Shown here piece by piece: positions 53,700 through 61,778 of a stretch of 64,000 nucleotides of DNA (position 1 is the stretch's first letter; each line of letters opens with the position of its first letter). A program made the translations under genes and the position numbers. The notes beneath the pieces are model-generated. The model was not told the DNA's origin. It searched no databases and worked only from the letters and a program-made list of their open reading frames with translations. The stretch is from the NCBI GenBank assembly GCA_002494625.1, contig DACH01000001.1:1-64000 (forward strand). The letters run 5' to 3'. This stretch comes from Archaeoglobus sp. UBA234 (lineage in GTDB: Archaea; Halobacteriota; Archaeoglobi; Archaeoglobales; Archaeoglobaceae).

Positions 53700-54593
53700 C
53701 TATTTCCCCCTGCTGTTTTTAGTCACTCGCTCTTGTAACTGGGTTCTCAAATGCTTAATATCATCCCTGATTATTATCTCAAAGTCTGATGGGTCTCCAA
53801 GCAAAGTTCGTTGACCGAATTTTAACTTCTTTTTCACGACTTCCAAAAGTTCGATGTCGATCTCATATCCCACTGCTCTTCTTCCCAGCTCAACAGCAAC
53901 TTTTAGCGTGGTTCCAGAACCCATAAAAGGATCTAAAACCGTTTCTCCTTTATATGAAAACAGCTTTATCAGCCTGTAAGGAATATCCTCAGGAAATGCA
54001 GCTATGCCTTTTTCTAACCTGTTATTTATAGGCAACACATTAGTAATCTGCCACACACTCAGATACCATTTCTCTCTCTGATACTCCTGAATATCTATCT
54101 TCGACTCTTCCTTAAGTTCCTTTGGAATTTTCCTGTAATCAAAATCCCCATTCTGAAATATCAGTATGGATTCCTGAAGATTGTCAGGGTAGTAATACAT
54201 TGGATAGGGATGCTGTAATAGAACCCCACTTCTTCTGCTTATTCTGATGTAACCTTCGGGTTTAACCCAGACTATTCTCTCCCTATACTTGAATCCCTTC
54301 TCTATAAAGATTTTAGTGATGTCCGCAACAACAGGATATTTTTTCCCTTTGATCAGTGTATCATCAACAACAAATGCTGCAATTCTCCCCCTGTCTAAAA
54401 CCCTTTTCAATTCCTTCGCCACATTCGATATTAACTCCAAAAATTCATCATAGCTCTCAAATAAATCAGGATAATCGAAGGGAGCATTAAAGTAAGGTGG
54501 GGAAGTAACGACTAAATGAACACTATTGTCATCGAGTTCTTTCATATCCTGAGCGTCTCCAAATATCAACATGTTTTTCTGATTTTTACTCAT
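53700..54593 (-). CDS. DNA methyltransferase (beta-class, N4-cytosine/N6-adenine type)
   Basis: 297 residues. TSPPYFNAPFDYPDLF (motif IV SPPY, near residue 31) comes before the SAM motif DPFMGSGTTLKVAVELGRRAVGYEID (near 220), the circular order of the beta class. SPPY favours N4-cytosine methylation. ATG at 54593 after GGGGATGTGAGT; a GTG at 54599 is possible. A TATA-like box (54625-54632) lies just upstream, inside the end of the decayed locus. Protects host DNA from the neighbouring nuclease (inference). Confidence 0.87.
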   Translation of the reverse strand: MSKNQKNMLIFGDAQDMKELDDNSVHLVVTSPPYFNAPFDYPDLFESYDEFLELISNVAKELKRVLDRGRIAAFVVDDTLIKGKKYPVVADITKIFIEKGFKYRERIVWVKPEGYIRISRRSGVLLQHPYPMYYYPDNLQESILIFQNGDFDYRKIPKELKEESKIDIQEYQREKWYLSVWQITNVLPINNRLEKGIAAFPEDIPYRLIKLFSYKGETVLDPFMGSGTTLKVAVELGRRAVGYEIDIELLEVVKKKLKFGQRTLLGDPSDFEIIIRDDIKHLRTQLQERVTKNSRGK

Positions 54594-54628
54594 ACTCACA
54601 TCCCCTTACATAATCTACACACCATATT

Positions 54629-55340
54629 TTAAATCTCTTCTGAAATCATAGAGAGTTTTTGATTGGGTACCTCCTCAACTATTTCCTCAGACCCATGACA
54701 GATTGAAATCTCTCTCATAAAAGAGATAAATCCCCCACAATAGGAGCCATAGTAAGCAACCAGAGTTCTGTTTTTCTCACTTTGCAGCACTTCCCGGACA
54801 GATCAATTTCATCTTACATTTTGTGCATGTCTTTTTTCTACTGATAGCTCCACTATATAGATGCTAATTTTATACAAGTGCCTGTGCCGAACTCCTCAAT
54901 ACTGCCCTTTTTGAATAACAGAGCAGATAATTTCCCCTAACCAATGTGACACCACTTTCCGTAGTAATAGCAATTTGTACAGATTAGCTTTCGCAGAACT
55001 ACGAAAACCACCACCACAGCAGAGATGAGGTAAGCATAAGCGAGAAAAGGATTCAGAAACCAGCAGGCAAGTGTCCCTAAGCCGATCCACAGAACCGTGA
55101 GAAGATTTCCCAGGAATATACTAATTTTAGGATATTCTTCCAGTCCCTGCCCGTATATTTTCACTCCCTTTTTCATGGGTTTCTCCCTATCAAGTTGAAC
55201 TGTGATGTAAGTTTCCCGGAGTAGTTGAGTGTCTCACTTAGCGTTTCAGTAAATGTGTCAGATCTGTGGAGAATGATAGAACAATCCGGATTCAGTATTA
55301 AACTACAGATACTTTCCTCTCCAGAACCACTTCTTCAACC
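54629..55340 (-). pseudogene. Decayed membrane/zinc-ribbon protein locus with stops and frameshifts
   Basis: From an ATG at 55176 a protein-like frame encodes two membrane helices, then LICTNCYYYGKWCHIG, and hits TAG at 54937-54939. The same frame continues with GKLSALLFKKGSIEEFGTG to a second TAG near 54853. A shifted frame then gives SRKKTCTKCKMKLICPGSAAK up to TGA at 54777-54779. A third frame continues EKNRTLVAYYGSYCGGFISF to TAA at 54629. Upstream, a ~55-codon remnant ends in a TGA overlapping the ATG (ATGA). All pieces read like coding sequence, so one or two genes were probably lost by point mutation and deletion. Confidence 0.6.
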
Positions 55341-55369
55341 CAAAGGAGCGCTTATCTACCTATTTACAT

Positions 55370-56800
55370 TCAATCAGGAACATCTGTCCCAATAGTTTTC
55401 CTGTACCTCATCCCCGGAAAGCTAATTTTGCTTAGCACTTCATAAGCCTCTTTTCTTGCCTCCTCTAAGGTGTCACCGAGGGATGATACTGTCAATACTC
55501 TGCCCCCAGTGGTCTGAAATCCATTCTTTGTCTTTGATATTCCATTAGCATACACAATAGAGCTGGAATCCAGCCCCTCAATGGGCTGATTTGTGTAGTG
55601 GTCCCCCGGATAACCTGGCTTCAAACCCTCTCTCCCCTTCAGAAAACCACTGACTGCACAGACCGCCACACAGTACTTATCAGAGAATTTTATTTCTTCT
55701 TCCTTGAGTCTCCCCTCAACCACAGCTTCACCAAGCCTGAAGATGTCACTTTCAAGTCTTGGAAGTTTTGCTTCCGCTCCAGGATCACAATCCCTGACAT
55801 TTATCTCAAGAACTTTCGGGATGTATTCTCCCTCCTCCTCAACAAGCATTATAACAGGATACAGCACGCCTTTGAACTCACTCCCCTCAACCTCTCTGAA
55901 CTTTTTGATTATTGGTTTTACTACCATCTCCATTATCCTGTCCTCAAGCTCCTCGTTCAGGAAAGGATGTGGAGAGATTGCCCCCATACCACCTGTATTT
56001 GGATTGGGGAGTTTTCCCTCTCTGAACAATCTTTCAGCATCCTTTGAGGTAAGAAACTTCTTGGTGACCCCAATATAAAAATTCCTCATACCCTCTATAT
56101 CATCAGGGTCGAATGCCCTCTTGTAATCCTTGGCATGTCCGAATTTAACAGCATGTCTACCATCACTCAGAGCAGTGAAGGCCACCTCAACACCATAAAG
56201 CCTTTCCTCAATGCAAATTCTGTTTCCTGCATCACCAAACCTTTTCTTTACCATTATCTCATCCACAGCATTGATTGCCTCCTCGACAGAATCACATACA
56301 TAAACCCCTTTTCCAGCAGCAAGTCCATCAGCCTTGATAACCAAGTTTTTTCCCGTCTCCCTGTAATAATCTCCAATGAACTCTTTTGCCTCCTCAGGAT
56401 TGTCAAAGTTCCAGTATTCTGGAATTGGAACACCAATTTTCGCCATAAAATCCTTAGCCCAGCATTTGCTTGCTTCCAGAATCGTTTCTTCCTTTCCTGG
56501 ACCAACGGCCCTTATTCCTTCCTCTTCAAGTCTATCAACCAGTCCTAAGCTGAGAGGTTCTTCAGGTCCTATATACACAAGGTCAACTTCTGTCTTTTTC
56601 GCAAAAGTGACAATGTCCTCGATAGCTCTTATAGAGGGGATTTGTCTGCCATTAAGCTCTGCAGTCCTGCACTTTTCAAAGAACTCGCTACCACCATTGC
56701 CAGGAGCAACATAAACTTCCTTAACCTCTGAACTTCGAGAAAAAGCGTGAGCAATTGCATTACCTCTACCACCTGCATCTACAACAAGAACCCTATTCAT
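55370..56800 (-). CDS. purD: Phosphoribosylamine-glycine ligase
   Basis: 476-residue ATP-grasp enzyme for step 2 of purine synthesis. VLVVDAGGRGNAIAHAF starts the N domain; VIKADGLAAGKGVYVCDSVEEA is the ATP-grasp P-loop near 154; NVRDCDPGAEAKLPRLESD is the metal-binding end. The ATG at 56800 has a TATA-like TTTTTTAAAC (56822-56829) 26 nt upstream and no ribosome site, so it is probably leaderless. Confidence 0.96.
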   Translation of the reverse strand: MNRVLVVDAGGRGNAIAHAFSRSSEVKEVYVAPGNGGSEFFEKCRTAELNGRQIPSIRAIEDIVTFAKKTEVDLVYIGPEEPLSLGLVDRLEEEGIRAVGPGKEETILEASKCWAKDFMAKIGVPIPEYWNFDNPEEAKEFIGDYYRETGKNLVIKADGLAAGKGVYVCDSVEEAINAVDEIMVKKRFGDAGNRICIEERLYGVEVAFTALSDGRHAVKFGHAKDYKRAFDPDDIEGMRNFYIGVTKKFLTSKDAERLFREGKLPNPNTGGMGAISPHPFLNEELEDRIMEMVVKPIIKKFREVEGSEFKGVLYPVIMLVEEEGEYIPKVLEINVRDCDPGAEAKLPRLESDIFRLGEAVVEGRLKEEEIKFSDKYCVAVCAVSGFLKGREGLKPGYPGDHYTNQPIEGLDSSSIVYANGISKTKNGFQTTGGRVLTVSSLGDTLEEARKEAYEVLSKISFPGMRYRKTIGTDVPD

Positions 56801-56821
56801 TGATGGGCATTTGAATGGCTT

Positions 56822-56829
56822 GTTTAAAA
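56822..56829 (-). promoter_or_regulatory. TATA box of purD
   Basis: AATTTTTTAAAC on the minus strand, centred 26 nt before the ATG at 56800. Confidence 0.45.
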
Positions 56830-56836
56830 AATTTGT

Positions 56837-57661
56837 TTAAATTTGAACCTTCCCTGAGAGCCTCCTCAATGAAAGGATGAAAAAATATGTGAGAGTTGCC
56901 AGCAGAGATGCAAAGGCTCCTGGAGACACATCGACGAAGAAAGATACAGCGATCCCTCCAAGACCACTTAAAAGAGCAATTAAAAAGGAAAAAAGGAAAA
57001 CTTCTCTTATATTCCTCGCAACTTCGTTTGAGGCTGCAGCAGGAGCTACGAGCATTGCAAAAACCAGTATTGCTCCCACTCCCTTCAGTAAAATCACCGA
57101 GGAGAGAGCTATAATTGAAAGTAGGACATAATTATAAAGTCTTGCATTCAATCCAAAAGCCTCTGCACCCTCAAAATCAAAAGAAATAAAGAGAAAAGCC
57201 CTGTAAAACATCAAAATAAGTGTTATGTTAAAGGCTGTTACACCCACCATTAAGTAGATGTCGTGCTGCGTTAAAAGGTAAATATCCCCTATGAGAAGGG
57301 TCCAGACCCTTGAACTGTACTCTCTAATCATCGATATCAGAAGAACAGCCAAACTCATGGACATAGCAAACGATATTCCAATTACTGTATTGATATCCTC
57401 CTTTCGTGTATAACCTGCTGAAATAGCCACAATAAGAGCAAAGATCAATCCACCCACTATGGGGTTTATCTCAGGCATCCCCATACTTCCCAGAAGGATG
57501 AAAAGAGCCGCTCCAGCAAGTGCTGAATGGCTTGCTCCTGCAACAAGGAAAGATACATTTCTAAAAACAGTAAATGATCCCGCAATTGAGGCATTCAGTG
57601 AGATCAGAAAAACCCCCAGTAGAGCTCTGATGATGTATGGTTGAAGAGGTAAAAGCTCCAA
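56837..57661 (-). CDS. Metal ABC transporter permease (ZnuB/MntB type)
   Basis: 274 residues, about eight helices, ABC-3 family. GSFTVFRNVSFLVAGASHSALAGAALFILLG near the N terminus and EAFGLNARLYNY, then GAILVFAMLVAPAAASNEVARNIRE, are the family motifs. It imports Zn, Mn or Fe ions. TTG start at 57661 preceded by GAGGTGG. Last gene of the DtxR-like regulator, binding protein, ATPase, permease operon. Confidence 0.9.
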   Translation of the reverse strand: MELLPLQPYIIRALLGVFLISLNASIAGSFTVFRNVSFLVAGASHSALAGAALFILLGSMGMPEINPIVGGLIFALIVAISAGYTRKEDINTVIGISFAMSMSLAVLLISMIREYSSRVWTLLIGDIYLLTQHDIYLMVGVTAFNITLILMFYRAFLFISFDFEGAEAFGLNARLYNYVLLSIIALSSVILLKGVGAILVFAMLVAPAAASNEVARNIREVFLFSFLIALLSGLGGIAVSFFVDVSPGAFASLLATLTYFFILSLRRLSGKVQI

Positions 57662-57675
57662 TTACACCACCTCAC

Positions 57676-58458
57676 TCAGTGTGTATCTCCATAAACAGGA
57701 TGTCCAAAGCCTTCCTCACAGTAAATTATGGGTATGGACGCTCCATATGCTTTTCTCAGATTTTGCTCGGTCAAAACCTCTTCGATTCTACCACAGGCAA
57801 TCAGTCTGTTCCTGAGAAGCATCAGTTTGTCAATATGGTGAAGGAGTGGGTTGATGTTGTGAACAACTATTATCACAGTTTTCCCTTTCCTTCTTAATTC
57901 CATAACAGTATCGAGCATCCTGTTCTGGCTGGGAATATCCACACCATTGAAGGGTTCATCCAGCAGAAGTATCTCAGGTTCAACCGCTATAGCTCTTGCG
58001 AAAAGAACCCTCTGCTTCTGTCCACCACTGAGCCTATCAAACTTTCTGTTCAAAAACTCTTCATTCATCCCCACTGCCTCGAGGGCTTTTATTGCAATTT
58101 CTTCATCTTCTTCTGAGAGTTTTTTCAGCCTTTTTCTGGCAGAAATTCCCATCATCATCACATCTCTGACGAGGATGGGAAAGCCCGAAGAGATGTGTTC
58201 CCTTTGGGGCATGAAACCTGTGATAGCCTGAATCTGCTCCCTTTCGGATGAGTCATGTCCATAGATCGTTATTTTCCCGCTTTCAGGCTGTAAAATCCCA
58301 AGAATTAGCTTCAAAAGTGTTGTCTTACCTGAACCATTTGGCCCTGTAATCGCTACAAACTCCCCCTTTTTAATTTCGAAGGAGATGTTACTCAAAACAG
58401 GAAAGTTTGAGTACCTGAAAAAGAGGTTTTCAGCAATTATTCCTTCTTCCTTGACCAC
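57676..58458 (-). CDS. Metal ABC transporter ATPase (ZnuC/MntA type)
   Basis: 260 residues with Walker A ITGPNGSGKTTLLKL, signature RLSGGQKQRVLFARAIA and Walker B ILLLDEPFNGVD. The GTG at 58458 is chosen because GGAGGAG sits 4 nt before it and the binding-protein stop is one base away. A TTG at 58482 would overlap that gene. Ends with a His-containing GFGHPVYGDTH tail, common in Zn/Mn ATPases. Confidence 0.92.
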   Translation of the reverse strand: MVKEEGIIAENLFFRYSNFPVLSNISFEIKKGEFVAITGPNGSGKTTLLKLILGILQPESGKITIYGHDSSEREQIQAITGFMPQREHISSGFPILVRDVMMMGISARKRLKKLSEEDEEIAIKALEAVGMNEEFLNRKFDRLSGGQKQRVLFARAIAVEPEILLLDEPFNGVDIPSQNRMLDTVMELRRKGKTVIIVVHNINPLLHHIDKLMLLRNRLIACGRIEEVLTEQNLRKAYGASIPIIYCEEGFGHPVYGDTH

Positions 58459-58459
58459 A

Positions 58460-59410
58460 CTATCTCCTCCATAGCCACGCAATCACTACTGACTCAAGCA
58501 TCAGCAGGAACACAAGCAACAGGATGAGCGAGTTGTCCTCCTCCTGGTTTTCTGAACATTGCTGGAAAGCTTTAACAAACTGCATGAGGTTGTAGAGATG
58601 GAGTGAGAACAGACTTTCACCTCCTGCCACAAATCTGACATAAATAACTGGTTTTCCCGTATCTTTTGATAGCTGTTCAGCAATCTCTCCCGGTTTTGAA
58701 TTTTTCATGGATTCAGGAACAACAATACAATTCATCTCAGAGTCCGATAGTTTTCTTTCAATTTCAACATAATCTCCTGTGAATCCTAGTCCTTCCTCGA
58801 GGAGTATCGCTCCAGTTTCAAGACCAGCATTCTGAATTATGTATGCAACCCCAGGTATAACAGCCAGACACTTGCTTTCCATCTTGGATTCTTTCAAAAA
58901 TCTGTCAACTTCACGCATTTTATTTTCAAAAAGAAGTAAATTGGTTGAAAAATAGCCTTCTTTTTCCGGTGAAATCCTGCTCAACTTTTCCGCTACCGCT
59001 CTTGCTATTGCAATCGAGTTATTAATCTTCAACCAGTACCCGTGGGGATTGTTGGAGAATTCAGGAAAGTCATCAAACTCAGCCCCCTCTAATCTGTAGT
59101 CATCAATATCCAGCGTATTCACATACTCATCCTTTATTTTCCTCTCAAAACTGAAGTCTTCCGAGTTAGTAAGCACCACCAGATCCGCAGACTCAAGAAT
59201 TTCGATATCCTTTCTGGAAATTGAAAAGGAATGGGGATCTGAACCGGGTGGGATTATGGACTCAACAGTAACTGCATCACCTCCAATCTCTTTTATAATC
59301 GAAATAAAATCAGGATTAGTTGTTACAACTGAAATCGTATCCAGACTTTCAGCAGGTACAATCAGAAACAGAATTACAGAAACGCTTAAAAGGATTAGAC
59401 TCACCCTCAT
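58460..59410 (-). CDS. Metal ABC transporter binding protein (ZnuA type) with C-terminal anchor
   Basis: 316 residues. Signal peptide at 1-22, ending near AESLD. Metal ligands typical of the cluster A-I fold are visible: His in GSDPHSF near 59 and in NNPHGYW near 121, plus a Glu/Asp in the second half. Instead of a lipobox it ends with a hydrophobic helix and basic tail (LLLVFLLMLESVVIAWLWRR), so it is anchored by its C terminus. Overlaps the regulator stop by 4 nt (ATGA). No His-rich Zn loop, so Mn or Fe is also possible. Confidence 0.87.
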   Translation of the reverse strand: MRVSLILLSVSVILFLIVPAESLDTISVVTTNPDFISIIKEIGGDAVTVESIIPPGSDPHSFSISRKDIEILESADLVVLTNSEDFSFERKIKDEYVNTLDIDDYRLEGAEFDDFPEFSNNPHGYWLKINNSIAIARAVAEKLSRISPEKEGYFSTNLLLFENKMREVDRFLKESKMESKCLAVIPGVAYIIQNAGLETGAILLEEGLGFTGDYVEIERKLSDSEMNCIVVPESMKNSKPGEIAEQLSKDTGKPVIYVRFVAGGESLFSLHLYNLMQFVKAFQQCSENQEEDNSLILLLVFLLMLESVVIAWLWRR

Positions 59411-59796
59411 AATCTTATCTCCTTACCACAAGGGCAGTGATCTCTGTGATAAAAGCTTTCTCTCAACTTTTCAAAGGCTTTTCTGCTAACAAAACCCTCG
59501 ATTCTCGTCGCCTCTCTGCATGCCTCCTCTGCCTCCAGACCGATTTCCTCGAAGAGGCACTCAATGAGTCTGTGTTTACAGGTAACTTCTTTACCCTTCT
59601 CAACACCTCTAACATTCAATTTAAAGCCTTTTCCTGCAATATAATCCCCATAATCTTTCTCAGCAAGCTTTAAAAGTGCTTCCTGAGCCGCTGGTCTGGA
59701 AATACCGAGTTCCTTAGCTACAAAGGAGGGTCCTATGATATCCCTACCTTCTTCAAGTGCCATGTAGGCTATCCTAAGATAAGTTTCCTCCCTCAC
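59407..59796 (-). CDS. DtxR/MntR-family metal-dependent repressor
   Basis: 129 residues. The N-terminal winged helix includes FVAKELGISRPAAQEALLKLAEKDY. The second domain CKHRLIECLFEEIGLEAEEACREATRIEGFVS matches the DtxR metal-binding/dimer region (Cys/His/Glu ligands), and it ends with HCPCGKEI. It heads the metal importer operon. GTG start at 59796, 26 nt from its TATA box, so leaderless. An exact palindrome sits between the two, so it probably represses its own operon when metal is plentiful, as described for MDR1 of A. fulgidus. Confidence 0.88.
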   Translation of the reverse strand: MREETYLRIAYMALEEGRDIIGPSFVAKELGISRPAAQEALLKLAEKDYGDYIAGKGFKLNVRGVEKGKEVTCKHRLIECLFEEIGLEAEEACREATRIEGFVSRKAFEKLRESFYHRDHCPCGKEIRL

Positions 59797-59800
59797 AATT

Positions 59801-59816
59801 GTTAGGTTAACCTAAC
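59801..59816. promoter_or_regulatory. DtxR-type operator palindrome GTTAGGTTAACCTAAC
   Basis: A perfect 16-bp palindrome matching the TTAGGTTAACCTAA-type boxes of DtxR-family repressors. It lies between the TATA-like box (59819-59826, TTTAAGTA on the minus strand) and the regulator's GTG start. Binding would block the polymerase and give autoregulation of the whole importer operon. Confidence 0.85.
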
Positions 59817-59887
59817 TGTACTTAAATCTTAGGATTGGAGTGATTGCTATCAGAAGTGGGATCAAACTAAGAATTCAAAATGAGAGG

Positions 59888-60217
59888 TTATTTGAAGTAA
59901 TTCTCAAAATGTCTGTCAGGTATAGGTCTATCTGGAATTTTATCCTCAATATACTCTTTGCTGACATAAAGTCCACAGTAACACCTTCCGTACTCCTCAA
60001 TATCCTCTTCCGCATACACACACGGGCAGATAATTTGTCTGTCAATTTCTCTGTCCCCTGTAGCAATTCTGCAGGGACAGATTGCGATCCCGTACCTTTC
60101 TTTATTGTGGAGTAAACCCTCGGCAAATTCTTGGAGAAGCTCTTTATCTGGATTGGTTCTCCAGCCCTTTTTCTCAGCTATCCTTTCAAAAATCCCGAGA
60201 TAACTCCCAACATCCAC
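59888..60217 (-). CDS. Ferredoxin:thioredoxin reductase catalytic-type protein
   Basis: 109 residues. The FTR catalytic motif CPC...CPC...CxC is visible: CPCRIATGDREIDRQIICPC, then EEYGRCYCGLYV. It holds a [4Fe-4S] cluster next to a disulfide and reduces thioredoxin-like partners with ferredoxin. The GTG at 60217 is chosen because GGGTGA precedes it at the end of the glutaredoxin gene; the open frame to 60292 overlaps that gene. Partner: the adjacent glutaredoxin-like protein (inference). Confidence 0.88.
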   Translation of the reverse strand: MDVGSYLGIFERIAEKKGWRTNPDKELLQEFAEGLLHNKERYGIAICPCRIATGDREIDRQIICPCVYAEEDIEEYGRCYCGLYVSKEYIEDKIPDRPIPDRHFENYFK

Positions 60218-60221
60218 TTTT

Positions 60222-60473
60222 TCACCCTTTTTCCAGAAGTTCCTGAAGTTTATCTTTACTGTACCCAAGAACCCATTTATCTCCCATAACAACTAGTGGG
60301 ACCGAGTAACTGCCTGAAATTTTACGAACCTCTTCTATAGCCTTTTTTTTCTCATCTTCTCCGAGCTTATCAAGCCAGATGATCTCAAAATCTGCTCCGA
60401 CACTCTCAAGAAAATCTCTCGTTCTTTTACAGTGGGGGCAGGTGGTTAAACCATACATCAAAATTTTTACCAT
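60222..60473 (-). CDS. Glutaredoxin-like protein
   Basis: 83-residue thioredoxin-fold protein. The active site is TTCPHCKRTRDFL (CPHC) near residue 11, with the cis-Pro in GSYSVPLVVMGDKWVLGY. It is the likely electron acceptor of the FTR-type protein encoded 4 nt downstream. The ATG at 60473 has a TATA-like box (60495-60502) 26 nt upstream and seems leaderless; an in-frame TTG at 60491 is not needed. Confidence 0.88.
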   Translation of the reverse strand: MVKILMYGLTTCPHCKRTRDFLESVGADFEIIWLDKLGEDEKKKAIEEVRKISGSYSVPLVVMGDKWVLGYSKDKLQELLEKG

Positions 60474-60494
60474 ATCCTTATAAGCTCTCAAACA

Positions 60495-60502
60495 TTTTTA
60501 AA
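60495..60502 (-). promoter_or_regulatory. TATA box of the glutaredoxin/FTR pair
   Basis: AGTTTTAAAAATG on the minus strand, centred 26 nt before the ATG at 60473. Confidence 0.5.
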
Positions 60503-60690
60503 ACTTGCCATTATTTTATAAATTTTTGATGTGGGGAGGTTATCGGAAAAAATTTGCAGTAACCTTCAGAAGTTACATCACATCCTTAGAAGTTTCACCA
60601 CATTCACAATCCTCAATAATCAGACTAAATTTCAGCGAGATACAGGCCGATAAACACCTTATAATGCCTTTATTTTAAATTTAAAACCTA

Positions 60691-61170
60691 TTACAGGACT
60701 TTGGCGAGATAAGTGTAGTTACCATCACTCCCCTCTACCTCAAACCCAAGCCACAGATAGAGATTGATTGCACTTCTGTTTGTTCTCTCTGTCATCGCTT
60801 TAATCTTTCTAATCCCTCTGCCCCTCAAAAATTTCTCTGCAACTCTTATCATCTCTCCTCCAATCCATTTTCCCTCGTAATCCTGGTGGATAAATATAAC
60901 AAATTCTGCTTCTTCCTCCTCTGGAACTGCTGCAAGATGCCCTATAACCCTTTCACCATGCTTTGCGATAAATCCATAACCCTTTGATGCAAGTTCATCA
61001 ATCCAGCTTTCAATAAGAGACCTCCTGATTGGTGGAAGCCCGCAACACCTCTTCTCCACGCTGAAGGTTTCATACATCTTTATGAGATTCTCCCTTTCTT
61101 CCTGTAAATAAGGTGTAATGAAAATTATCTCCCCATTTTTCGAAGTGAAGAACTCTGAAATTCCTTCCAC
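60691..61170 (-). CDS. GNAT-family N-acetyltransferase
   Basis: 159 residues. IHQDYEGKWIGGEMIRVAEKFLRGRG is the acetyl-CoA site (degenerate Q/RxxGxG/A), followed by MTERTNRSAINLYLWLGFEVEG, the classic GNAT motif B. Substrate unknown; ribosomal-protein and small-molecule acetylation are both possible. GTG start at 61170 with a TATA-like box (61195-61202) about 26-28 nt upstream. Monocistronic. Confidence 0.85.
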   Translation of the reverse strand: MEGISEFFTSKNGEIIFITPYLQEERENLIKMYETFSVEKRCCGLPPIRRSLIESWIDELASKGYGFIAKHGERVIGHLAAVPEEEEAEFVIFIHQDYEGKWIGGEMIRVAEKFLRGRGIRKIKAMTERTNRSAINLYLWLGFEVEGSDGNYTYLAKVL

Positions 61171-61390
61171 TGAACAATAGTGTGATCCCCCGACAAAATA
61201 AATTTTTTGAGAGTATGAGGGAATGGGGTATGCAGAAATGATTTCCGAAAAATTATCCTTTGACAGATGAAAAACAAAGTTTTCTAAGCCGAATACTAAA
61301 ATAATATTCCAATATAAAGCTGTAAAAGCCTAAAAATCAGAAGCGTACAGCCCATAAGCCCATATAAAAATCCGTATAAAGACAGTAAAT

Positions 61391-61398
61391 TATTTAAA
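61391..61398 (+). promoter_or_regulatory. TATA box ahead of the 59-aa gene
   Basis: AAATTATTTAAATTTGG, centred about 26 nt before the ATG at 61420. It supports a leaderless mRNA and so the reality of that short gene. Confidence 0.5.
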
Positions 61399-61419
61399 TT
61401 TGGTTCTATTTTTCCAGCC

Positions 61420-61599
61420 ATGTACTATGAAGTCTGGGTTAACCCACTGAAAAAAGATGAGGTACTGAAAAAGCTCAGACAGGTTTGTGATGAGGTTCAT
61501 GAAGTGTTTTATGACTATCATTTCATAGTCAGAATAGATGATGAGAAGCTACTCAATATAGAGGGTGTGAAAAGATACAGAAGACATTACAACTGCTGA
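61420..61599 (+). CDS. 59-residue hypothetical protein
   Basis: Short frame from an ATG that lies 26 nt after a TATA box. Reads MYYEVWVNPLKKDEVLKKLR, then an acidic/aromatic middle (DEVHEVFYDYHFIVRIDDEK), and ends with a basic RYRRHYNC. It looks like a small alpha/beta fold. No family recognised. It is free-standing between a GNAT gene and a tRNA. Codon use and promoter geometry make it more likely than chance. Confidence 0.6.
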   Translation: MYYEVWVNPLKKDEVLKKLRQVCDEVHEVFYDYHFIVRIDDEKLLNIEGVKRYRRHYNC

Positions 61600-61778
61600 T
61601 CCTAATCATTTTTGCCATCCTATCAGTAATAAAAGCTGTCGAATAATTCCCAAATCTGTTTCACATTTACTATAGAGGTAAAAAATATGGAAAACATTAG
61701 GGAGATACCATAAAGTTCATAAACAGAAAAATTCAGGTTGATTAAGCATCTGAGTATCCAGTAAGCTCCCTGTCCTTA

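Noticed and set aside
54937..54939. TAG inside coding-like sequence as a possible pyrrolysine codon
   Set aside because: A second TAG and two frame changes follow within 160 nt, which points to decay. No pyl genes are seen, and the codon is flanked by sequence that would fit Trp.
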